DNA from: an uncultured bacterium
GTDB taxonomy: Bacteria; Cyanobacteriota; Vampirovibrionia; Gastranaerophilales; Gastranaerophilaceae
DNA: 64,000 nt
Reading direction: 5' to 3'
Assembly (NCBI GenBank): GCA_949299935.1
Contig: CASGCE010000016.1
Span: 62,001 to 126,000 of the forward strand
A program made the position numbers and the translations under genes. Positions within the stretch are counted from its first letter, which is position 1; each line of letters starts with the position of its first letter. Of the stretch, positions 17,116 to 26,394 are shown piece after piece. The notes under the pieces are model-generated. The model searched no databases and was not told where the DNA came from. It saw nothing but the letters and a program-made list of their open reading frames with translations.

Positions 17116-17832
17116 ATGATAATAAAACCTGATTATAAAGGGCTTTATGACACAAAAGAGTCGCTTTTGACTCTTTTTAAAATGTACACAACCGAAGGTA
17201 CAATCAACTCAAAATTAGTAATAGTACCACATGCAAGCTATGAATATACAGCAAAAACCTCTTTTTCAGCGTATAATACAATAAAAAAAGGGACAACAAA
17301 TATAACAATAATTGCACCGGCGGTATATAACAGAATTTACGGTCATGTAAGCTGCAAAGCAGAAGCTTTTGAAACACCTTTTGGTGAGCTAAAAATAAAA
17401 AACATAAAATTGGAAACAAACAACAAAATCTTTCAAAATGAAACCGCATTAACAGCCCAGTTACCCATAATAAAGTACATATTCCCCGACACGACAGTAA
17501 CACCTATAATATACGGCTGCGATGACTATAACAATATAATTCAAATAATGAAAACATACCCCAGTATCTACGTAATAGTAACAAATCTAAGTCGAAATGT
17601 ACCGGAAAGAGAAAATATAAAACTTGACAACCAGACCTCCAGAATGATAGAACGCAAGCAAATACAAGATTTAGACACCGAGCTGGCAGACGGTGCACTG
17701 GGAGTATGCGCCGCAATCGAATATGCAAAAGTAAATAATCTTGAATTTATACGAACGAACCTAACAAACTCCTCCGCCGTGAATAATGACACATCAAATG
17801 TAGTCGGATACGGCAGCTGGTACTTAGTCTAA
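17116..17832 (+). CDS. MEMO1/AmmeMemoRadiSam-B-like protein, divergent
   Basis: A 238-residue protein resembling the MEMO family. VIVPHASYEYTAKTS matches the PHAGYxYSG start of the fold and GYGSWYL the C-terminal segment. The family's metal-site motifs are only partly kept: the GPSHH loop is IAPAVYN and the DLSHY segment is NLSRN. It may therefore have lost metal binding. No AmmeMemoRadiSam partner genes are nearby. Its end overlaps dnaX by nine bases, tail to tail. Confidence 0.65.
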   Translation: MIIKPDYKGLYDTKESLLTLFKMYTTEGTINSKLVIVPHASYEYTAKTSFSAYNTIKKGTTNITIIAPAVYNRIYGHVSCKAEAFETPFGELKIKNIKLETNNKIFQNETALTAQLPIIKYIFPDTTVTPIIYGCDDYNNIIQIMKTYPSIYVIVTNLSRNVPERENIKLDNQTSRMIERKQIQDLDTELADGALGVCAAIEYAKVNNLEFIRTNLTNSSAVNNDTSNVVGYGSWYLV

Positions 17833-19707
17833 AAACTTGCCGTCAAACAAATCCTTAACCATATTTACCGTGTCGGAATGCATGGAAAACTCCTCACCTG
17901 AGTGGTTTTTTTCTAAGTCGGCAGCCTCTTTAGCCTCAATAATTTCCTCCTCAGTGTAAATCTCCGTTTTTGGCTTTTCAACACTTTTAACGGGCAAAAC
18001 CTCTTTAGGCTTTTCCAACACCGCAGAATCCCTCAAAACTTTATCATTTGGCTGAGGAAGTCTGACAAGTAAATTTGAATGATTAAACACTTCCATAACG
18101 GCATCTGAAAGTATTTTGCGCTTATTACCTTCCGTAAACTGCTTCAATAAATTTCCGCTGCTTATAGTTATCACAACCTTATCAGATGAAAGCTCAACAG
18201 GGTTTGCCCACTGTTTCAACAGGGATTTAGTCGGAAGGCTTGATACCTTACTTAACAAAGTTGCCCAAAGCTCCGATATATCATTTGATTTATCAACACT
18301 TTGTGATTTTGGCATAGGAGCAAATTCCTCCACAACATTTTCACCTGACGGAGCATGGGGTTGAGAGGATTCAGCAGAATCTTGCCGTATATCTTGAGAA
18401 TTTGCAGGAGCTTTTGGCAATTTATCATTATTTACGGCAGCGGGCTTCACAACAGTATCATTATCTGAATTCTGCTTTGTTGGGATTTCTTGTTTTTCTG
18501 CAATATTATTATATAGTTTAGGCACTATGTGTGCGCTAATTGCATTATCATTTGAAGCTTCAAGCTGCTGCAGACGCCTTTGAATATCTTCAAGCTTCGT
18601 ATTTTCAGTGAGATTGGCCAAATCAATTATACCCACCTCCAACCATAAACGAGGATTATTTGTCAGCTTAATTTCCTTTATATACTCTGCACACTTATCC
18701 AGCAATGACATAATCTGTAGTGTTTCAACTTTTTCGCACTGGAGTTGAAGCGCTTTAACCTGTATTTCGTTTAAACCTACAAGCTCATAGGCAATATCAC
18801 GGTTGCAATTTTTTACAATCAAAAGATTTTTTAAATAATCTAACAGATTGGAAAAAATCTGAACCGGTTCGTTACCGGAATTATAGATATTTTCAAGCAT
18901 TTCCAGAGCACCTTGAGGATCACTTGTCAAAATATAATCAGCAAGTTTGTTCAAAACATCAAAAGAAATTCTTCCCAAAAGCCTGTTGATATCATCTGAC
19001 GAAATTGCATCCTTTCCGCTCAAAATGCTTACCTGATCCAACAGCGCGATACTATCACGCATTCCACCGGCAGAATTTTTGGCTATAGTAACCAAGGCAT
19101 CATCAGATATGTTAATTTTTTCATTGTCAGCTATATAACGAAGATGTTTAACCATAGAATCAATTGTAATTCTTCTAAAATCAAACCTTTGACAACGGCT
19201 TTTTATAGTATCAAGAACTTTGTGAACCTCAGTAGTTGCAAGAATAAATATAACATTTTCCGGAGGTTCTTCAAGGGTTTTCAATAAAGAATTAAATGCC
19301 GTATTGGAGAGCATATGAACTTCATCAATAATATAGATTTTATATCTGCCGTAAACAGGGGCATAAAGAATCTTTTCCAAAATATTTTGAGTATCTTCAA
19401 CTTTACGGTTGCTTGCGGCATCAATTTCAATAACATCAATAGGAACGGAGTTAGCAATATCCATACAGCTTTCACACACACCACAAGGGCTGATAGTGGG
19501 GCCGTTTTTACAATTTAACGATTTTGCAAAAATTCGTGCTGTAGAAGTTTTGCCGGTTCCGCGCGGACCCGTAAATAAATATGCGTGAGAAATCTTATTC
19601 AGCTCAATTGCGTTGGTCAAAGCATTTTTTATATGTTCCTGACCTATAAGTTCATCCAGTTTTTGCGGACGATATTTACGATATAACGGTATGTATTTAT
19701 CATTCAT
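17824..19707 (-). CDS. dnaX: DNA polymerase III subunits gamma and tau
   Basis: Clamp-loader ATPase of 627 residues. KYRPQKLDELIGQEHI, Walker A TGPRGTGKTSTA (46-57), zinc site with Cys66, 75, 78 and 81, Walker B IDEVHML and the sensor TTEVHKV are present. The region after about 380 is a low-complexity, Pro/Ser/Glu-rich tau-like tail followed by a folded C-terminal part. I saw no obvious slippery A-run to force a gamma frameshift at the usual place. Its start has the leaderless layout. Confidence 0.93.
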   Translation of the reverse strand: MNDKYIPLYRKYRPQKLDELIGQEHIKNALTNAIELNKISHAYLFTGPRGTGKTSTARIFAKSLNCKNGPTISPCGVCESCMDIANSVPIDVIEIDAASNRKVEDTQNILEKILYAPVYGRYKIYIIDEVHMLSNTAFNSLLKTLEEPPENVIFILATTEVHKVLDTIKSRCQRFDFRRITIDSMVKHLRYIADNEKINISDDALVTIAKNSAGGMRDSIALLDQVSILSGKDAISSDDINRLLGRISFDVLNKLADYILTSDPQGALEMLENIYNSGNEPVQIFSNLLDYLKNLLIVKNCNRDIAYELVGLNEIQVKALQLQCEKVETLQIMSLLDKCAEYIKEIKLTNNPRLWLEVGIIDLANLTENTKLEDIQRRLQQLEASNDNAISAHIVPKLYNNIAEKQEIPTKQNSDNDTVVKPAAVNNDKLPKAPANSQDIRQDSAESSQPHAPSGENVVEEFAPMPKSQSVDKSNDISELWATLLSKVSSLPTKSLLKQWANPVELSSDKVVITISSGNLLKQFTEGNKRKILSDAVMEVFNHSNLLVRLPQPNDKVLRDSAVLEKPKEVLPVKSVEKPKTEIYTEEEIIEAKEAADLEKNHSGEEFSMHSDTVNMVKDLFDGKFLD

Positions 19708-19713
19708 AATCTA

Positions 19714-19743
19714 ATTATATCAAAAAATAGCCAAAAAGAACAA
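19714..19743 (-). promoter_or_regulatory. Leaderless-type promoter of dnaX
   Basis: On the minus strand TTGTTC (19743-19738), an 18-base spacer, TATAAT (19719-19714), six bases and the ATG at 19707. No Shine-Dalgarno. Confidence 0.6.
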
Positions 19744-19885
19744 TATATTATGAATTTAATTAAACCGTATAATTAAATAAGTGCTCAATTTTATAAAAAA
19801 ATTAAAAATATATTAATAAAATTTTGCATAAAAATTTTTTGAGTTAAAATTTAAAAAGAGAAGTACACAACGGAGTATAAATAAC

Positions 19886-20707
19886 ATGTGGGATTATTCG
19901 GAAAAAGTAATAGAACACTACAGGAACCCGAAAAATGTAGGCAAAATTGATGATGCGGATGCAGTGGGGAAAGCAGGTTCACTGGCTTGCGGTGATCAAT
20001 TAAAAATATATTTAAAAATAAAAGACAACATAGTAACCGATGCAAAGTTTCAGACATTTGGTTGCGGTTCAGCGGTAGCAAGCTCAAGCATCTTAACCGA
20101 AATGATAATCGGGAAATCAATAGAAGAAGTTAAGAAGATAACCAATAAGGATATAGCTGAGCAATTAGGGGGTCTGCCACCGGAGAAAATGCATTGTTCG
20201 GTAATGGGATACGAGGCACTTGAAGATGCGCTTAAAACGTGGAACAACGACAATGAAGCTTTATCGGATTTAAAGAAACCGGAAAAAATTGTATGTACAT
20301 GCTTCGAAGTAACCGAAAATCAAATATGGGACGCTATAAAGCAGAACGGGCTTAAAACAATAGAGGAGGTAACAAACTACACAAAAGCCGGCGGAGCCTG
20401 CGGCAAGTGTAAAGGCATAATTCAGGATATTATTAATACCTATCAGGCTAAAGAACAAGATGCTCAAAAGCTTTCACCTACACAAAAAATTCTAAAAATA
20501 AATAATATAATAGAAACACAAATTTCACCGGAATTACAGAAAGACGGGGGTGACATTAATCTTGTGGACATAAAAGATAACAAGGTTTACGTGAAACTTC
20601 ACGGCAAATGCTCCACCTGTAAAAATGCCACACTTACGATAAAAAGATTTGTGGAACAAACACTCAAAACAGCGATGGACGAAGACATAGAGGTTATAGA
20701 AGCATGA
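19886..20707 (+). CDS. nifU: Three-domain iron-sulfur scaffold NifU
   Basis: Full-length NifU of 273 residues. The IscU-like domain has the scaffold cysteines Cys35 (ACGD), Cys60 (GCGSA) and Cys104; the central BFD-like [2Fe-2S] domain has Cys137, 139, 172 and 175; the C-terminal Nfu domain has CSTC (242-245). It hands clusters to apoproteins with NifS as sulfur donor. GGAG precedes the ATG and the stop overlaps nifS (ATGA). No nitrogenase genes are present, so this is probably a general assembly system. Confidence 0.95.
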   Translation: MWDYSEKVIEHYRNPKNVGKIDDADAVGKAGSLACGDQLKIYLKIKDNIVTDAKFQTFGCGSAVASSSILTEMIIGKSIEEVKKITNKDIAEQLGGLPPEKMHCSVMGYEALEDALKTWNNDNEALSDLKKPEKIVCTCFEVTENQIWDAIKQNGLKTIEEVTNYTKAGGACGKCKGIIQDIINTYQAKEQDAQKLSPTQKILKINNIIETQISPELQKDGGDINLVDIKDNKVYVKLHGKCSTCKNATLTIKRFVEQTLKTAMDEDIEVIEA

Positions 20708-21906
20708 TATATTTAGACAACAACGCAACAACAAAAATAGATGAACACGTCCTTGAGGCAATGATGCCGTATTTTCAAGAAGAATATGCAAACCCATCAA
20801 GCATATACGGTTTCAGTAAAAAAGCTTCCGACGCAATAAAAGAGGCAAGAGGCGTTATAAAGGACTTTATAAATGCAAAGGATGAAAAAGAAATTATATT
20901 CACCTCTTGCGGCTCTGAAAGTGCTAATACCGCTATAAAAGGCGTCCTAACTTATAACAAATCGCAAAAACATATTATCACGACAAAGGTAGAACATCCG
21001 TGCGTCTTGAATTTATACCAAACGCTTGAAAAACAAGGGTACAAAGTGGATTATATCGGAGTAAATTCTGACGGGGATTTAGACTTAGAGGAATTGGAAG
21101 CTAAAATAACAGCTGATACAGCTTTGGTTTCCGTAATGTGGGCGAATAACGAAACCGGTGTAATATTTCCTATTAAAAAGATTTCAGAAATAATAAAGTC
21201 CAAAAATAAAGAAACAAAATTTTTTGTAGATGCAGTGCAGGCAGCGGGTAAAATTCCTATAGACGTGCAAGAAAACGGAATAGATCTTTTAGGGATTTCA
21301 GGTCACAAATTTCACGCACCAAAGGGAATTGGCGCATTATACGTAAACTCAAAAACACTGATAACCCCGTTAATAGTAGGCGGGCATCAGGAACGTGGTA
21401 AACGTGCCGGTACGGAAAATGTGCCGTACATTGCAGGTCTTGCAAAGGCTGCCGAGCTTGCACAAGACGGTTTAAAATATGAGGCTACCGAGGTTAAACG
21501 ACTAAGAGATAAACTTGAAAGCAATTTACTGAAAAATATTTATAATTCAAGACTGAATACTGGGGTATCAAACAGAGTCCCGAATACGACCAACATCGGA
21601 TTTGAATACGTAGAAGGTGAACTTATACTTTTACATATGAGTGATCTGGGAATTTGCGCAAGCTCAGGTAGTGCATGTACATCAGGTTCACTTGAGCCCA
21701 GCCATGTTTTGCGCGCTATGAATGTTCCTTTCACCGCTATTCACGGAAGCATAAGGTTTTCTTTAAGTAAATATACTACGGAAAAAGAAATTGATTACGT
21801 AACCGAAAAAATGCCTGAAATAATCCAAAAAATTACGGCCATTTCGCCTTATCAAGACGAGCTTGCAGAATTAAAAAAACACAAAATTGCTAACGGCAGA
21901 TATTAA
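20704..21906 (+). CDS. nifS: Cysteine desulfurase NifS
   Basis: PLP enzyme that supplies sulfane sulfur to NifU. 400 residues with MIYLDNNATTKID, the PLP lysine in SGHKFHAPKGIGALY, GGHQERGKRAGTENV and the mobile catalytic-Cys loop ASSGSACTSGSLEPSHVL. Overlap with nifU shows a two-gene operon. Confidence 0.95.
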   Translation: MIYLDNNATTKIDEHVLEAMMPYFQEEYANPSSIYGFSKKASDAIKEARGVIKDFINAKDEKEIIFTSCGSESANTAIKGVLTYNKSQKHIITTKVEHPCVLNLYQTLEKQGYKVDYIGVNSDGDLDLEELEAKITADTALVSVMWANNETGVIFPIKKISEIIKSKNKETKFFVDAVQAAGKIPIDVQENGIDLLGISGHKFHAPKGIGALYVNSKTLITPLIVGGHQERGKRAGTENVPYIAGLAKAAELAQDGLKYEATEVKRLRDKLESNLLKNIYNSRLNTGVSNRVPNTTNIGFEYVEGELILLHMSDLGICASSGSACTSGSLEPSHVLRAMNVPFTAIHGSIRFSLSKYTTEKEIDYVTEKMPEIIQKITAISPYQDELAELKKHKIANGRY

Positions 21907-21997
21907 ATTAACCGGAACTAACCGAAAAGCATTGTTTCAAAATGCAATTTAATACTTTCGGGTTACGAGGAAATATCCGTTTTTGAATTTTTTTAAA

Positions 21998-22054
21998 CTC
22001 CTGTAATGTAGGATAGAATTCGCCCATAAATAAATCTATCCTTACATTAAGGAG
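21998..22054 (+). promoter_or_regulatory. Inverted repeat that buries a ribosome site
   Basis: CTCCT-G-TAATGTA-GGATAGA (21998-22017) is complementary to TCTATCC-T-TACATTA-AGGAG (22035-22054): 19 pairs with two single-base bulges around a 17-base loop. The 3' arm ends in the AAGGAG that serves the next gene, so in an mRNA containing both arms the site would be fully paired. Whether the 5' arm is transcribed is uncertain, because a TAGAAT at 22014-22019 could be a -10 box. Confidence 0.6.
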
Positions 22055-22059
22055 TGATT

Positions 22060-22995
22060 ATGAAAAAACTTATAATTCTTACGGTAATAATCTGTATGAT
22101 GAATAATTATGCTTATGCGGAAAACTACACACAGACACTCGCAAAAATAGAAAATGTACTGTATGGTTTTCAATACGAGAATGAAGATGATTTTTCAAGA
22201 TTATCCCGGATAGAAGAAAGCGTTTACGGCTCCACATTAGCAGGTGACATAAAAACAAGAATAGTAAAATTAAAAAATGATTTATCAGCAGATTTAATCG
22301 GACAAGAAATAGAACCTAAAGAAGACACCTTTCACGATGAAAGTGACGATTGGGTGAACAAAGAACCGATAGCGGATGCAAATATACAATATCCGGCAGT
22401 TGATGAACTTGAAATGTTAGTCTTTAATAATAAATACCCTAATAAAAACATAAAAGAAAGACTTTCCGCGCTTGAGGAAAAAACCTTTGGGCAGGTCTTT
22501 AACGATGATTTAGCATCACGCACGGACAGGCTGAAAGCTGAGCTAAAACCGAACAGTTTTATGGATAACGCAATAGCGCAATCTTCAAATTATTTTTATG
22601 ATGATGACGATTCGATAACACTTGACAGAAGTTATCATTTAGAAAGATACGAATCACCGAATCAATTCGACTATGATGCCTATAATGCCGCCCATCCGAA
22701 AAAAAACAGTCTGATGCCGGTAAAAAAAGCAAATATAACAACCGTTGAAAATGCTGTTTTAAACCAATCATTCAAAAATGATACGATGGAGAAAAGACTA
22801 TCACGTCTGGAATATGCAATGTTCGGAACAAATTTTACGCAAGATGACAACCAAACACGTGCCGAAAGAATTGCCAGTGCGTACCGTGCACAAAAAAGTT
22901 CAAACAGATACGACAACAATAAATTCACCCAGAACATGGCTACCGCAATGCAAATCGGAACATTGATTTTGATGGTATTAGCATGTATACTCTAG
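22060..22995 (+). CDS. Exported repeat protein of unknown function
   Basis: A 311-residue protein with signal peptide MKKLIILTVIICMMNNYAYA. Three units of about 50 residues share the pattern RLSxLExxxFG followed by D-rich and R-rich turns: RLSRIEESVYG, RLSALEEKTFG and RLSRLEYAMFG. The middle is acidic (DDDD) and the end has a hydrophobic stretch (IGTLILMVLACIL) that could anchor it in a membrane. Family not recognised. AAGGAG precedes the ATG inside a long inverted repeat. It overlaps the convergent AsmA-like gene by four bases. Confidence 0.75.
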   Translation: MKKLIILTVIICMMNNYAYAENYTQTLAKIENVLYGFQYENEDDFSRLSRIEESVYGSTLAGDIKTRIVKLKNDLSADLIGQEIEPKEDTFHDESDDWVNKEPIADANIQYPAVDELEMLVFNNKYPNKNIKERLSALEEKTFGQVFNDDLASRTDRLKAELKPNSFMDNAIAQSSNYFYDDDDSITLDRSYHLERYESPNQFDYDAYNAAHPKKNSLMPVKKANITTVENAVLNQSFKNDTMEKRLSRLEYAMFGTNFTQDDNQTRAERIASAYRAQKSSNRYDNNKFTQNMATAMQIGTLILMVLACIL

Positions 22996-25900
22996 AACTT
23001 AAACAAATTTTTAAGCTCCTCTTTAGCATCCAAAAGCTGTTGTTTTGTGCCTTCGACAGTATTTTTGATAGCATCGGCTGTATCACTAAAATTCTGTTTG
23101 AGATCAATTGCAGAGGTGTCACATTCTGAAAGCCATTTGAATGATTTAACAGAAGATGCACTGTCAATACCTCCATTAAATTCGACTTTGAAGTCCTTGT
23201 AATTTTCGCTGCCTGAAGACAGTGCAGGAATATTGGCGGTATTTTCTTTTTTAGGATTAGTCGTCATAGAATCGATTAAGACTGCCGTTAAAGCACCGAA
23301 TTTAGGTATATAAGAAGTCAATTTATCAACAGACAAATCTCCTAAAGGACCCAAAACCGAAACTACTTTTTCGTCCAAACGTCCTAAAACAATAACATTA
23401 GCGGTTCCGTTCAAAAGGTTGTAATCACCCGTAATATAATATGCCATAGAAGGACCTGTCATAGTTATCGGATTTAAATTTGCCCATCCGTTCTTGAATG
23501 TAAGTTTACCGGCAATAGTCTTAAATTCTGCCGTGTTTTGTATGATAGGCAATGAAGTAACCGAAGTAACCGCAGCCTTTAAAATGGCATTTCCCAGAAT
23601 ATTTTGAGCGTATAACAAGGTATCGAAACGTCCGACATTTAATAACTTTCCGTTGTTAATGCTAAATGATGCAGAGCCTGTAAGATTTTTCATCATATCA
23701 ACATCCGTTGCCCCTTTGGTAGCAATATCAGCATTAAAGCTCAATGTCCCGGATAATGCATTTTTTATCCCGGCAGCACCTTCTATTGTTTTTAAAGCAT
23801 TCATGTCAGTGCCCGATAAATTTACCGTTATCTTTCCATCGTTAATACCGTAAGAAATATTTCCCTGAATTTTACCGTCAAAGGCATCTGCAGCAAGATT
23901 ATTTAAGTAAAAAATACTGTAATTTTTAAGTAAAAAAGTCGTAGCAATATTTTGAGCCGTAATACCGCCTGATTTAAAGCTTTGGACAGTAGCATTACCC
24001 TTTAAAACGGGGCCATTCAAATTAGCCACAAGATTAGACATTGTTAGTGCCATATCAGGTATTGAAACTTCCGAAACATTTACCAATCCTTTCAAATAAG
24101 GATTTGCGGCAGTACCGGTAATATCTATATCACCTCTTGCGCTAACAGATGAATTTTTAAATCCTAAAATACCAAATGAAACCTTCTTAGGTACTGAAGC
24201 ACGCAAGTTAAGTTTTTGAGATTTAGAGAGATTATTAACTGTACCGTCAAGGCTAATTACGGGTGTATTACCGGCATAAACCCCAGTATCGGTTAATTTG
24301 AGTGTATCATCAGCAATTTTTATTGAAGAATTAATAACAGTTCTTTTACCTTTGAGAGCGTCAACTTCTAAAATAGCGACATAATTTTCAGGATCAGCGC
24401 TCATATTAAACTCAATATCCTGTACGTTTGCATTACCGGAAATGGATACTTTAACAGGGATTTTACCGGCAGCATTCACCATGAACTCTTTTGGGAAAAG
24501 TGCTTTCACATCGCTTGAGAGAATATTACCCGCCGCATTGATATTAATTTTCATTTTATCGTTAGCATAATTTGCAATTTTGCCGTCTATATCAATTCTT
24601 GAATTGTTAAATAACAGGTAAGTTTTTTTAATATCAATATCTTTTTGACCGATAAGCAATTCCGTTTCAGGCAAAGATATCACAGCAGCAGGATTAATAA
24701 CTTTTAATTCATCAGCAGTCAAACTACCCGTATAATTTTTTCCGTCCGTATCGACCGTAAAATTAGCCAATGGCAGAGTTATTCTGGTATTTGACGGAAT
24801 ATTTTTGATATCAAGATTATTAACAGCAAGTTTTAATGAGGGGATAATTTTTGACAAATTACCTGTCAAAGACGCATCCAAAGAAAATGTACCGGAGTTA
24901 AATTTATTTTCCTTTAATAACTGAACCTGACCGGCCGCTGCTAACAGACCTTTAAGCAAAATATTTTCAGCTTTTATATGCAAATCAGTAACAGCATTGT
25001 TTTGAATTGTACCGTAAATCTTCAACGGATGCCCCATAATTTCCAATCCGGCGTCTTTTATATTGACCATATTGGTGAAATCCACATCAGCTTTTATATT
25101 CTTGAGAGCGATATTATAAAGGCTATAGTTAATATTGGCAGAAGGAATTTTAAAATATCCGCTGGAGGATACGTGTTTTTTACTGGCTTTAACAGCAAAG
25201 TCAGCATCAATGCCCCCGGTAGCAGATAAGGTTTTTAAATCATTATAATTAAACGCTTGAGCAACACTGTTTAAGATTTTAAAAAGGTTGTTAAATTGCG
25301 CATTTGAAGTAAATTTCAAATCAGAAGACGGATTTTTACCTAAATAAAACTTTGCATTCAAAACAGTTTTTTCGTTATCGGCGGAGAATAAGTTTACATC
25401 AAGATTTGCCTTTTTGCCTTTAGCCAAAAATATTACGGAGCTTTCAGCAAGTTTTTTCCCGTCAACAAGCATTGAGAAATTGGAAATATTAGCACTACCC
25501 GTAATTTCGGGTGAGTCAAATGTCCCCGCAGTTTTCAAATCCACAAACAAATCAGCTGTAAGGCCAGTTTTACTGAGTGCTTTAAAAACATCAAGCACAT
25601 TAAAAACAAAAGTTTCATCAGATTTTTGAGCGACGGAAGGTTCAGGATTAAAAACCAGATCATTCAAAGACAAATCAGGCATAAGCCTATTGTACAACTT
25701 GACGTCATAATTAAATTGTTTGATATTGTTCAAAGACAAATAACCTTTTGTAGAAAACTTAACCTTTTTATCCAAAATAAAATCGGAAATTTTTAAGTTC
25801 TGACCGGAAAGGGAATACTCACCTTTTGTTGCCATATCAACAAAGTTGACGAAATAATTTTTAACCAACAGGTTAGGGAGTTTATTAGAGAGCCTGAAAC

Positions 25901-26354
25901 CAAAAGGTAAAGGTTGAACAGACTGTTCGGCAGCGTCAGGATCAGGCTGAGGCAAATATTCTTCAATTAAGAATTTACCGTCTTGACGCAGCTTCAAAGT
26001 AGCGTTAACACTTTCGACAGAAACCGTATCCGCCTGAATTTTACCGATTAACAAAGGTAAAAGTGCAAGTCTTGCATTAAAGTTTTCGGCCTCCAAAAAT
26101 TCATCACCGTCCGGAAGCATAAATTCAGCTTGTTTGACCTTTATACCCGCCGTAAGCTTTGGAGTTGTAACTATTGCCAAACCCTCGAGTTCGACTTTAT
26201 ATCCTGTTGCCTCCTCAAGCATTGTTTGAATTTGCGTACAGTAAGAATTTAATATTGGGGAAAGAATAACAGGCAGCAACAAAAACACGATATATAGTGT
26301 TAAGAAAGTTAAGCCAGTATACATTCCCATTTTTTTTAATTTATTCGAATTCAT
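22992..26354 (-). CDS. AsmA-like envelope protein
   Basis: Very long (1120 residues) with one N-terminal membrane segment (about 12-33) followed by a beta-rich repetitive periplasmic part, typical of the AsmA/TamB/YhdP group that bridges the envelope and moves phospholipids. The N terminus ATGYKVELEGLAIVTTPKL, with repeated short strands such as GNISYGINDGKITVNLSG, and a C-terminal AsmA-like region (LTGSASFSINNGKL, ITGDYNLLNGTANV) support this. AAGGGG precedes the ATG. Consistent with a double-membrane cell. Confidence 0.8.
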   Translation of the reverse strand: MNSNKLKKMGMYTGLTFLTLYIVFLLLPVILSPILNSYCTQIQTMLEEATGYKVELEGLAIVTTPKLTAGIKVKQAEFMLPDGDEFLEAENFNARLALLPLLIGKIQADTVSVESVNATLKLRQDGKFLIEEYLPQPDPDAAEQSVQPLPFGFRLSNKLPNLLVKNYFVNFVDMATKGEYSLSGQNLKISDFILDKKVKFSTKGYLSLNNIKQFNYDVKLYNRLMPDLSLNDLVFNPEPSVAQKSDETFVFNVLDVFKALSKTGLTADLFVDLKTAGTFDSPEITGSANISNFSMLVDGKKLAESSVIFLAKGKKANLDVNLFSADNEKTVLNAKFYLGKNPSSDLKFTSNAQFNNLFKILNSVAQAFNYNDLKTLSATGGIDADFAVKASKKHVSSSGYFKIPSANINYSLYNIALKNIKADVDFTNMVNIKDAGLEIMGHPLKIYGTIQNNAVTDLHIKAENILLKGLLAAAGQVQLLKENKFNSGTFSLDASLTGNLSKIIPSLKLAVNNLDIKNIPSNTRITLPLANFTVDTDGKNYTGSLTADELKVINPAAVISLPETELLIGQKDIDIKKTYLLFNNSRIDIDGKIANYANDKMKININAAGNILSSDVKALFPKEFMVNAAGKIPVKVSISGNANVQDIEFNMSADPENYVAILEVDALKGKRTVINSSIKIADDTLKLTDTGVYAGNTPVISLDGTVNNLSKSQKLNLRASVPKKVSFGILGFKNSSVSARGDIDITGTAANPYLKGLVNVSEVSIPDMALTMSNLVANLNGPVLKGNATVQSFKSGGITAQNIATTFLLKNYSIFYLNNLAADAFDGKIQGNISYGINDGKITVNLSGTDMNALKTIEGAAGIKNALSGTLSFNADIATKGATDVDMMKNLTGSASFSINNGKLLNVGRFDTLLYAQNILGNAILKAAVTSVTSLPIIQNTAEFKTIAGKLTFKNGWANLNPITMTGPSMAYYITGDYNLLNGTANVIVLGRLDEKVVSVLGPLGDLSVDKLTSYIPKFGALTAVLIDSMTTNPKKENTANIPALSSGSENYKDFKVEFNGGIDSASSVKSFKWLSECDTSAIDLKQNFSDTADAIKNTVEGTKQQLLDAKEELKNLFKF

Positions 26355-26394
26355 AACACAACCCCTTCTTTACAAATATACTATCAAATTTTAA

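Noticed and set aside
17824-19707. Programmed frameshift site in dnaX
   Set aside because: I looked for an A-rich slippery heptamer with a downstream hairpin near the gamma/tau boundary and did not find a convincing one.
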